Shown here piece after piece: positions 27,960-35,787 of a stretch of 64,000 nucleotides of DNA. The stretch is taken from contig BPJU01000006.1 in the NCBI GenBank assembly GCA_026004775.1, positions 186,001-250,000 of the forward strand. The letters are read 5' to 3'. Numbering within the stretch: position 1 is the stretch's first letter; the number at the start of each line of letters is the position of its first letter. A program made the translations under genes and the position numbers. The stretch comes from Pirellulaceae bacterium. Lineage in GTDB: Bacteria; Planctomycetota; Planctomycetia; Pirellulales; Pirellulaceae. The notes under the pieces were generated by a model that saw only the letters and a program-made list of their open reading frames with translations, was not told where the DNA came from and searched no databases.

Positions 27960-30074
27960 ATGCTGATGCGATACCCTCATCCGGAACTTCAACTGACGCA
28001 CGTTGTACCGTTCGGCGCGGTATTGCACGAACGCGGGGTGCAGTTTGTCGTGTTCAGCCGCAGCGCGACGGCCATGCGGTTGCTGTTGTATGACCGCGTT
28101 GAGGATCCAGAGCCTGCCGACATTATCCCCTTCGATCCGGATACCGACCGCTGGGGGGACGTGTGGAGCCTTTTCGTACCGGGGATCGGTCCGGGCCAGT
28201 TGTACCATTTTCAAGCCGAAGGCCCTTTTGACCCGCAGCACGGGCAGTGGTTCGACGGGCGAGCCCGGCTGATTGATCCGTATGCCAAGGCTTTGGCCGG
28301 AGACTTTCTGCCCAGTCCGGACGGGATTATTCGGCCGCCGAAGTGTGTGGTGGTCGATGACTACTTCGACTGGGAGGGGGATCGACACCTCAAGCGGGAT
28401 CTATCCGAAACGATTATTTACGAGGCTCACGTGCGGGGGTTCACGCGGCACAAGAGCAGTCGGGTCGAGTATCCGGGAACTTATCTGGGGATTATCGAGA
28501 AGATTCCGTACCTCAAAGAGTTGGGAGTAACGGCGATCGAGCTGATGCCGGTACATGAATTCCCGATCCGCGACATTTGGGGCAACCTACCGGCTCGTCC
28601 TAACTACTGGGGTTACGATCCGATGGCCTTTTTTGCTCCGCATCGCGGCTATGCCGTAAGCAGCGAACCGGGAGCGCAGGTCCGCGAATTCAAACAGATG
28701 GTCAAGGCCCTGCATCAGGCCGGCATCGAGGTGATATTGGATGTGGTGTTCAACCACACGTGCGAAGGCAATGAACACGGGCCGGTGCTGAGCTTCAAAG
28801 GGCTTGAGAACCGCGTTTACTACATGCTCACGAACGGCGGAAGCGGATATGCCAATTATTCCGGCTGTGGTAATACCATCAACGGAAACCACCCGATCGT
28901 TCGGGAGATGATATTCCATTGTCTCAGGCATTGGGTTCACAACTACCACGTCGACGGGTTCCGCTTCGACTTGGCATCGATCCTCAGTCGCGACCGCAGC
29001 GGCAATCTTACCCCCAATCCGCCGTTGCTGGAGATGATCGCCGAGGATCCATTGCTGGCCGACACGAAGATCATCGCCGAGGCGTGGGATGCGGCCGGCG
29101 CCTATCAGGTCGGTTCGTTCGGCATGTTCCGCTGGCCGGATGCACAGACCCCACGGCACTGGGCCGAATGGAACGGGCGATACCGCGACGACGTGAGGCG
29201 TTTTTGGCGGGGCGATGCGGGGATGCTGGGTGCCTTTGCCACGCGCCTGTCCGGTTCGAGCGATCTGTACGAGCATGCCGGGCGCCCGCCGTATTGCTCG
29301 ATCAACTTCGTCACTTCCCACGACGGTTTCACCATGAATGACCTGGTCACCTACCGGGAGAAGCACAATGAAGCCAATGGCGAGAACAATCGTGATGGGG
29401 AGAACAACAACTATAGTGAAAACTACGGAGTAGAAGGCCCCACCCGCCGCCGCGAAATCTCCGAGGTGCGGGCCCGGCAAATCCGCAATTTCTTCGCCAC
29501 GCTCCTGTTGAGCCAGGGCGTGCCGATGTTTGTGGCGGGTGACGAATGCCGCCGCACCCAACGGGGTAACAACAACGCTTATTGTCAGGACAACGAGATC
29601 TCGTGGTTCGATTGGAATCTGGTGGAAGAGCACCAGGATCTGGTGCGTTTCGTGAAGGCTCTATGCCATTTCCGCCGGCAGCAGCCTACGGTCCGCCGCA
29701 AGCGTTTCCTGACCGGCATCCCGCCTCGCCCGGGCGCACTGCCCGATGTCAGTTGGTATAGTCCTTTGGGAACAGCCGTGGACTGGCACGGCGATCTTGC
29801 CTTGATCGCGCTGCTGACGGCTCCAGAGCCGGAAGAAGACCCGGAGCAACGTGCCGCGGACGTGATGCTACTTGTCAACGCCACCGCGTCGGCTCGCGAG
29901 TTCATTTTACCGCCGGTGGCGAAGGGGACGCGGTGGCGCCTGTTTATCGACACGGCCGCCAAACCTCCCTACGACGTCTATCCTGACCTGGACGGACCAC
30001 CTCCTCCGGAGTCGCAACGAATGGTGTTGGCCGGTCGGTCACTTTGTTGTTATGTGGCCGAACGCCCCACATAG
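27960..30074 (+). CDS. glgX: Glycogen debranching enzyme GlgX-type
   Basis: A 704-residue GH13 enzyme. The N-terminal carbohydrate-binding module (to ~150) is followed by the (beta/alpha)8 barrel with YEAHVRGFTRH, VILDVVFNHT, the nucleophile Asp in GFRFDLAS, the acid/base Glu in IIAEAWDA and the third acid in TSHDGFT. GlgX removes limit-dextrin branches from glycogen by cleaving alpha-1,6 links. Length and motifs match the family. The Asn-rich loop ENNRDGENNNYSENYG is typical of isoamylase-like enzymes. The start at 27960 has GAGG seven bases upstream; an ATG two codons further is possible. No other glycogen gene is close. Confidence 0.94.
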   Translation: MLMRYPHPELQLTHVVPFGAVLHERGVQFVVFSRSATAMRLLLYDRVEDPEPADIIPFDPDTDRWGDVWSLFVPGIGPGQLYHFQAEGPFDPQHGQWFDGRARLIDPYAKALAGDFLPSPDGIIRPPKCVVVDDYFDWEGDRHLKRDLSETIIYEAHVRGFTRHKSSRVEYPGTYLGIIEKIPYLKELGVTAIELMPVHEFPIRDIWGNLPARPNYWGYDPMAFFAPHRGYAVSSEPGAQVREFKQMVKALHQAGIEVILDVVFNHTCEGNEHGPVLSFKGLENRVYYMLTNGGSGYANYSGCGNTINGNHPIVREMIFHCLRHWVHNYHVDGFRFDLASILSRDRSGNLTPNPPLLEMIAEDPLLADTKIIAEAWDAAGAYQVGSFGMFRWPDAQTPRHWAEWNGRYRDDVRRFWRGDAGMLGAFATRLSGSSDLYEHAGRPPYCSINFVTSHDGFTMNDLVTYREKHNEANGENNRDGENNNYSENYGVEGPTRRREISEVRARQIRNFFATLLLSQGVPMFVAGDECRRTQRGNNNAYCQDNEISWFDWNLVEEHQDLVRFVKALCHFRRQQPTVRRKRFLTGIPPRPGALPDVSWYSPLGTAVDWHGDLALIALLTAPEPEEDPEQRAADVMLLVNATASAREFILPPVAKGTRWRLFIDTAAKPPYDVYPDLDGPPPPESQRMVLAGRSLCCYVAERPT

Positions 30075-30200
30075 CAAAGCCCCCCAGCACTGCGTCTGAA
30101 AACCATACTTCGGCCCCCTCGGCCCCGGATGTACTCCGTGGACGCAGAGCCACCTAGCGGCCGCTCGGATGAGCGAATTCCTGGAGGCGTCTGCGGCGAT

Positions 30201-30209
30201 TGGTATACT
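30201..30209 (+). promoter_or_regulatory. Possible extended -10 promoter
   Basis: TGGTATACT matches an extended -10 (TG-n-TATACT) about 160 bases ahead of the lipoprotein gene at 30373. No clear -35 is present. Confidence 0.33.
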
Positions 30210-30372
30210 GGGAAGTAAACGGCCCGCTGTCGAGCCGGCACCGAGTTGGGCGGGCTATCGGAAAACCGGCTGGGGCGTTTGCCACCGTGGACTTTGAGTC
30301 CTGTTCCCGGATAGTCCTTTCGTTGGCCGACATGCAGTGTAACTTCCGGGTAATCACGAAGGAGGCGCGTCG

Positions 30373-32769
30373 ATGAGGGGAAAGCGAGCCTATCGGGATC
30401 GGCTTCGGACACCCGGGTGCCCAAAGGCAGCGAGCCTGCGCGCTATGGCCACCATTGCTCGGGATGAGGTCCGTGATTCTTTCCGAGAACCAAACGTTGT
30501 GCCGCCAAGCTACCCGAAGCTCGTTTGGCTTGCATGGCTTGCCATCGTCGCGGCCTGCTTGGCCGGGTGCATGGGGGGTGGTAGTTCACAAAGTGACGGT
30601 TCGGCGACGGCGGACACTTCCGCCGATGGCGCGACCTCAATTGGCCCAACCACCTCTACCGCCCCACCGCAGTCGGCCACTCCCGGTGCCAGTGTCACGC
30701 AGCCCGCAGCTTCCCTGGCTGAATTCTCGGCCGTCACGGTGCCGCCAGGACAAGTGGTCGATGTTCCGATTACCGTGAACCGTGCAGGGGTTCAAGGGGA
30801 GGCCGTCGTTGAACTATCACCCGCAGTTCCCGGGCTTCGTGCGGTAACATCGCCCATCCCGGCGGACCAGAATCAAGGGGTGATTCAATTGTCCGCCGTG
30901 GAACCGTTTGCCGATCAGGCAAAACAGATCGAACTCCAGGTGCGCGTCCGCTTGGGCAGTACGGTGCTCACCGGGCGACTACCGGTGACGCTCGAGCCGT
31001 TACGGATGCCGGAGTTCGTCGTACCGTCACCTCTGGTGATCCAGCCCGGCCAGACCAAGACGTTGGCTCTATCGGTCAACCGCAACGGCGTAACCGGGCT
31101 GCTGCCGGTGTCGGTCGAAGCGCCCGATAAACTGACCGTGCAGGCTGTCCCGGTGCCGGACGGCAGCAACGAAACCCAGCTTACGGTCACGGCTGCTGCG
31201 GACGCTCCCGAACGCCAGCATGAAGTGAAGCTGAGCCTGACTGCGTTCGGGAAAACCGTCACGGCCAGCATACCGGTACAGGTTGAGCGATTCGCGTTTC
31301 GCATCCGCAGCTTCCAGGCCGTTACGCTCAAACCCGGTGAACAGAAAACCGTCCGGATCCCAATTGACCGGCGCAGTCACCGCGGGGCGATCCGCTTGCA
31401 CGTGCAGAATCTACCAGAAGGGGTGACGGCCCAGCCGGTGGAGGTGCCCGCCGGTGCTGCTCAGGGCGAACTGGTTTTGTCTGCTTCGCCCCAGGCCGAG
31501 GAGCAAGTCAAGTCGGTGGTCGTGGTAGGCGAAGGCGGGGGACTGGTGCAGACCGATGCCATGGTGGTGCGGGTCTCGTACGGCGAGACGGGTTTCTTGC
31601 CGCGCGAGATCGTCTTTGATCCGGAAAAGGCCCCGCTGTTGCGGCGCGGTTCGTTCGGGGGCCGCCTGGATGCCAAGAGCAAGAAAGCCTTGCTGCGAGC
31701 CTATGGAGGCACGGAGGAGTCGGAAAAGGCGGTGCTTCTGGGACTGCGGTGGCTTCTTAATCACCAGATGGCGGATGGCGGCTGGTCGCTGAAGTTTTAC
31801 AACAGCGGCTTGCTCGAATGTGATTGCCAAACGCAATTCGAAAACGAGGTGGACGACAACGACATCGCCGCCACGGCACTGGCTCTCCTGCCGATGCTCG
31901 GAGCAGGCGTCACGCACCGGGGAGCTCCCGAGGAACCGAAAGAGCTCAGCGATTACTGCGAAGCCGTCGAGAAAGGTCTGACGTATCTGATTTCCAAGCA
32001 AAACAAAGACTCCAAGTCCACCAACCATGGTTACTTCGGGGGAGGAATGTATGCTCATGCCTTGGCCACAATGGCGATGTGCGAGGCGTATGCTTTGTCT
32101 CGCGACGATCGCCTGCGTATCCCTGCGCAGACGGCTGTCAAATACCTGGCCGACGCGCAGCATGACGAGGGTGGCTGGCGTTACAGTCGCCGAGCCCCGG
32201 GGGACCTGTCGGTAACCAGTTGGGTGTTTTTCGCAATCCGCAGTGCTCAGTCGGCGGGGCTGCCGTGGCCCAGAACAGCGCTGCAGAAGGCTGAGCAGTT
32301 TGTCACCTCCTGTGCCGCCGGCCCATCGGAAGCACCCTTGACCCGCTACTCCTATTTGCCCGGTGAAGCACCGCGCCTGTCGATGACCGCCGCCGGGCTG
32401 CTCACCCGGCAATTCCTGGGCTGGGCCCAGGACAACCCTGATCTGGTCGCCGGATGCCGCTACCTTGCCCAGAACATGCCGCCCGAACAGGGTGACAAAC
32501 TGGGACCGATCTATTACTACCACTACGCCACGCAGGTACTGCACAACATGGAAGGTCCCGAATTCGACTTGTGGAACCATCGCATGCGCGAGCATCTGTT
32601 GCGGACCCAGGAGACGGGTGGCCACCGGCGTGGAAGTTGGGACCCGTCCGGGGCAGATCATGGCAAACGCGGTGGACGGATTTATGCCACCAGCATGGCT
32701 CTGTTGACCCTGGAGGTGTATTACCGCCATCTGCCGTACTACCGCCGCGTTATGACCGGAACTCGCTAA
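30373..32769 (+). CDS. Lipoprotein with prenyltransferase/squalene-cyclase-like domain
   Basis: A 798-residue protein. The start at 30373 has GAAGGAGGCG upstream. A long basic N-terminus (about 48 residues) precedes a hydrophobic stretch ending CLAGC, a lipobox with Cys at ~66. A Ser/Thr/Pro/Ala-rich linker follows, then three beta-rich repeat segments (~115-420), each with PxQxxxxxIxxxR-type patterns that resemble Ig-like folds. The C-terminal ~350 residues have repeats such as LLNHQMADGGWS and YLADAQHDEGGWRYSRR, matching the alpha/alpha-barrel of the prenyltransferase and squalene oxidase repeat family. The catalytic Asp motif of squalene-hopene cyclase is not obvious, so it is more likely a structural or binding version. 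Such proteins are frequent in planctomycetes; their role is unknown. Confidence 0.86.
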   Translation: MRGKRAYRDRLRTPGCPKAASLRAMATIARDEVRDSFREPNVVPPSYPKLVWLAWLAIVAACLAGCMGGGSSQSDGSATADTSADGATSIGPTTSTAPPQSATPGASVTQPAASLAEFSAVTVPPGQVVDVPITVNRAGVQGEAVVELSPAVPGLRAVTSPIPADQNQGVIQLSAVEPFADQAKQIELQVRVRLGSTVLTGRLPVTLEPLRMPEFVVPSPLVIQPGQTKTLALSVNRNGVTGLLPVSVEAPDKLTVQAVPVPDGSNETQLTVTAAADAPERQHEVKLSLTAFGKTVTASIPVQVERFAFRIRSFQAVTLKPGEQKTVRIPIDRRSHRGAIRLHVQNLPEGVTAQPVEVPAGAAQGELVLSASPQAEEQVKSVVVVGEGGGLVQTDAMVVRVSYGETGFLPREIVFDPEKAPLLRRGSFGGRLDAKSKKALLRAYGGTEESEKAVLLGLRWLLNHQMADGGWSLKFYNSGLLECDCQTQFENEVDDNDIAATALALLPMLGAGVTHRGAPEEPKELSDYCEAVEKGLTYLISKQNKDSKSTNHGYFGGGMYAHALATMAMCEAYALSRDDRLRIPAQTAVKYLADAQHDEGGWRYSRRAPGDLSVTSWVFFAIRSAQSAGLPWPRTALQKAEQFVTSCAAGPSEAPLTRYSYLPGEAPRLSMTAAGLLTRQFLGWAQDNPDLVAGCRYLAQNMPPEQGDKLGPIYYYHYATQVLHNMEGPEFDLWNHRMREHLLRTQETGGHRRGSWDPSGADHGKRGGRIYATSMALLTLEVYYRHLPYYRRVMTGTR

Positions 32770-33017
32770 TAGGCTTTTCGTGCCGTTCGGCGGGTGAAGC
32801 AAAAGAACCGGGCAGCGGTTGGTCTGCGGGCGCCCATCGGGTGGCCCGTGACAACACGGGGTGACTTTGGCATCCGGTTCAGCACGTAACGGGATCGCTC
32901 GCCTGCCCTGGCAAAAACCTATCCGCAAGCCAGCGCGCGATTGAACCTCGCTCGTTTCCCGCGGAGACAATTTCGAAATGGCTTTTCATCCGACAGGAAC
33001 GCAGCAAGAAGTGTGAG

Positions 33018-33099
<82 letters not shown>

Positions 33100-33289
33100 A
33101 ATGCTCGCAGCTCGATAGGACCTCCTCATTGGAAAGTCTGCGAGGGCCGAGCCGTTCTGTCAAGCGACAATACCCGGTCCCTCGCGCCGCGCCGGCGCGA
33201 CGTCTTTGGACGATGGACACTACCGGACGATAGCTTCCGTAAACAAGCCTCCCCGCTTCGGTTGCCGGCAGACCACGTTTACATTGGCA

Positions 33290-33503
33290 GTAACCGTTCA
33301 CGGTTAGCAAATGAAGAACACGATATTGGTTTGTGACGTAGCGGAAGTCGCAAGGCGGAACGCGCTAGCGTTCCGCCGTAAGACTTCCGCATTGAAAAAA
33401 ATCCTCGCGAAGCGTCTACTTTTCGTAAGCGGAACACGCAAGTGTTCCGCACTTTCAATGATGAGGCACCGAACGACCCTCAAATTCAACCGTGAACGGT
33501 TAC
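33290..33503. mobile_element. MITE-like element with IS66-type ends and 8-bp target duplication
   Basis: A 214-base element bounded by perfect 16-base terminal inverted repeats: GTAACCGTTCACGGTT at 33290-33305 and its complement at 33488-33503. The octamer CATTGGCA abuts both ends (33282-33289 and 33504-33511), as expected for a target-site duplication. IS66-family ends start with GTAA and generate 8-bp duplications. Inside there is no coding capacity. A 50-base compound hairpin covers 33341-33390: GCGGAAGTC/GACTTCCGC enclosing GGCGGAACGC/GCGTTCCGCC. A second covers 33429-33450: GCGGAACAC, loop GCAA, GTGTTCCGC. CATTGAAA (33390-33397) and TTTCAATG (33453-33460) can also pair. It would need a transposase from elsewhere in the genome to move. 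Confidence 0.82.
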
Positions 33504-33584
33504 CATTGGCAAAACCCCGGGACGTTCGCACCGCTGCTATGCCGCACGATCGAGCACTCGTTGCCGGACGGTACGGTCGGTCGA

Positions 33585-34268
33585 TCAGGCTTCCATGTGG
33601 CAATGATTGTCGAGCAGTTCCAGCAGGTCGAGCGGACGATCCAGGACGCGGACGGCACCGGCTTCGATTAACTCATGCGTTTCGCGAAATCCCCACGAAG
33701 CCCCCACGGGCAGCATACCCGCGGCCCGAGCCGTGAGCATATCGATGCGGGTATCACCCAGGAAAACCAACTGATGCGACTCGATGCCCAGTTGCTCGCC
33801 AATCCACAACGCACCGGCCGGATCGGGCTTGCGCGTGGCCCCCTCGCGCACTCCCAACACGACCCGAAAGGCATGGCTGGGAAAGAAACGAGCCACGCAC
33901 ATTTGGGTAAAGTCGTGGGGTTTGTTGGACAGAACGGCTGTCGGTATCTGCCGCTGCCGCAACTGTTCCAGAAGCTGTTCCACACCCGGGTAGGGCCGCG
34001 TATGCACGTGCCAGCCCTGTTGGTAATGGGTGCGGAACCGCTCCATGCACCGCTTCACGACCTCGGGGGTCTGGAGAGCACGAGGGATGGCTCGCTCCAT
34101 CAGTATCTGCACCCCCTCGCCCACCAGATAGCGGTACTCGTCCAACTCATGAGGCGGCAATCCTTCGCCGGCAAGAGCTTTGTTGGCCGCTTCGGCAATG
34201 TCGCGCAACGAATCGATCAGCGTACCATCCAAGTCGAATATGACGCCCCGAAAAACCGAATGACGCAT
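33585..34268 (-). CDS. HAD-family hydrolase, phosphoglycolate phosphatase-like
   Basis: A 227-residue haloacid dehalogenase-type phosphatase. Motif I is FDLDGTLIDS at the N-terminus (nucleophile Asp), motif II VLSNKPHDFT, motif III around RKPDPAGALW, and motif IV GDTRIDMLTARAAG. The helical cap domain between motifs I and II fits the Gph/PGP group, which removes phosphate from 2-phosphoglycolate, but substrate assignment within the family is not reliable. It is cytoplasmic and transcribed divergently from the GH5-like gene. The MITE lies 81 bases beyond its 3' end. Confidence 0.9.
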   Translation of the reverse strand: MRHSVFRGVIFDLDGTLIDSLRDIAEAANKALAGEGLPPHELDEYRYLVGEGVQILMERAIPRALQTPEVVKRCMERFRTHYQQGWHVHTRPYPGVEQLLEQLRQRQIPTAVLSNKPHDFTQMCVARFFPSHAFRVVLGVREGATRKPDPAGALWIGEQLGIESHQLVFLGDTRIDMLTARAAGMLPVGASWGFRETHELIEAGAVRVLDRPLDLLELLDNHCHMEA

Positions 34269-34360
34269 CCCGATATTTATCCAGCTTTTTCCTGACTGCG
34301 TAGTCCGTACGATGGTAAAAACTTATTCTAACCATGATCTTGCTGCTTTGTCACCCGGCA

Positions 34361-34388
34361 TTGTTGTATCGGCGGATGGCGATATGCT
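34361..34388 (+). promoter_or_regulatory. Possible promoter for the GH5-like gene
   Basis: TTGTTG (34361-34366), a 16-base spacer and TATGCT (34383-34388), about 60 bases upstream of the ATG at 34450. Confidence 0.38.
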
Positions 34389-34449
34389 AAGTAGCTACGC
34401 CGTTGGTTGTGGATTTAACCAGATAGTTTTGGGTCAGGGAGCCTGATAC

Positions 34450-35592
34450 ATGGCGACGAACAAGAGGCAGCTAATCGCCCTTTGCGGGTTGGCCACTTTA
34501 TTCATGACGGCTCGGGAAGTACTCGCCCAAGCCAGCCAGGGTGGCACGGACGAAAACCGGTTGCCGGCCATTAAAGTGTCTGAGGATGGAAAAGGTTTCG
34601 TTGTGGAGGGAACTTCGCGACCGTTCGTGCCGTGGGGTTTCAATTACTTGGGAGTTTTTGGCAAGCTGGCCGAGGAGCAATGGCATACGGAAGAGGGGTG
34701 GCAGCGGATTGAGCGGGATTTTCGCTTGATGAAGCAATTGGGGGCGAATGTCGTCCGCTGGCATCTTCAGTTTCCCACGTATATGTCAGGCCCTCGGCAG
34801 GCAAATCCGGATCAACTGGAACGGCTCCGGAAACTCCTGGTGCTCGCACACCAGACCGGCCTCTATCTGGATTTGACGGGGCTCAATCTTTTCCGCAAAG
34901 AAGCGATTCCCGCCTGGTACGACGCGATGTCGGAAGAAGAGCGGTGGGAAGCGCAGACCTATTTTTGGGAAGTGATTGCTCGCACGTGTGCCGGGGATTC
35001 GGCGGTATTCTGTTACGATCTTGCCAATGAACCGGTGGTTGTGGCACCGAAAGAGAACGAGCATCCTTGGGTGACGGGCGAACTAGGGGGGTTTTATTTT
35101 GTGCAGCGTATCAGCCACAATCGCCAGCAAAAGCCGCAGTCGGAGATCGCCGCAGCGTGGGTGAACCGGATATCGACTGCCATTCGCCGGCAGGACAAGC
35201 GCACGTTGATCACGGTGGGTGTAATACCGTGGGCGTTTGTGTGGAAGGGAGCCAAACCGGTCTTTTATACCGAAGCGACACGTGATTCGTTGGACTTCGT
35301 AAGCATCCACGTCTATCCGAAGTCAGGTAATTTGGCCAATGAACTCGAGGCGCTCCAGGCGTACGATGTGGGAAAGCCGCTGGTGATCGAGGAGATTTTT
35401 CCGTTAGAGTGCAGTATTCAGGAGCTGGACCAGTTTATCGATGCAGCTCGACCACAGGTATCCGGCTGGATCAGCCACTTTTTCGGGTATAGCATCGAGG
35501 AGCATCGCGGCGGAGCCGAGCCTGCCGGCCCGCTGGTGGCGGAATTCCTCCAATTCTGGAGCCGCAAAAAGAAAGACGTAGTTCCCCAATGA
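34450..35592 (+). CDS. Glycoside hydrolase family 5-like exported protein
   Basis: A 380-residue protein with a signal peptide ending around REVLAQA. The sequence fits a GH5/cellulase-type (beta/alpha)8 barrel: VPWGFNYLG near the start, GANVVRWHLQFP, the putative acid/base Glu in YDLANEPV (~residue 195) and the putative nucleophile Glu in LVIEEIFP (~residue 315), with SIHVYPKSG between them. GH5 enzymes hydrolyse beta-linked glycans such as cellulose, mannan or glucan; substrate cannot be told here. GGGAG lies nine bases before the ATG. It sits 195 bases upstream of a cytochrome/DUF1501 module, supporting a carbohydrate theme. Confidence 0.82.
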   Translation: MATNKRQLIALCGLATLFMTAREVLAQASQGGTDENRLPAIKVSEDGKGFVVEGTSRPFVPWGFNYLGVFGKLAEEQWHTEEGWQRIERDFRLMKQLGANVVRWHLQFPTYMSGPRQANPDQLERLRKLLVLAHQTGLYLDLTGLNLFRKEAIPAWYDAMSEEERWEAQTYFWEVIARTCAGDSAVFCYDLANEPVVVAPKENEHPWVTGELGGFYFVQRISHNRQQKPQSEIAAAWVNRISTAIRRQDKRTLITVGVIPWAFVWKGAKPVFYTEATRDSLDFVSIHVYPKSGNLANELEALQAYDVGKPLVIEEIFPLECSIQELDQFIDAARPQVSGWISHFFGYSIEEHRGGAEPAGPLVAEFLQFWSRKKKDVVPQ

Positions 35593-35787
35593 GCGCGAGG
35601 CTCTTTAGATGCTGATCAGGGTTGATTTTGCTTCTATTCAAGGGGACAATAGACGCTAGTGGCTCCCCTAGGGTACGGGGTGACCGGCAAAGTGCCGGAT
35701 CGTTGCCGTGTCAAATCGTCACCGTCCTGCCTCCATATCCCACCGGAAGACATTTCAAAAAACCAAACCGCAGGAGCACCTTGGACA

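Noticed and set aside
35680-35697. Small hairpin CCGGCA/TGCCGG upstream of the frame-shifted cytochrome gene
   Set aside because: Short stem without T-run or partner; could be chance.
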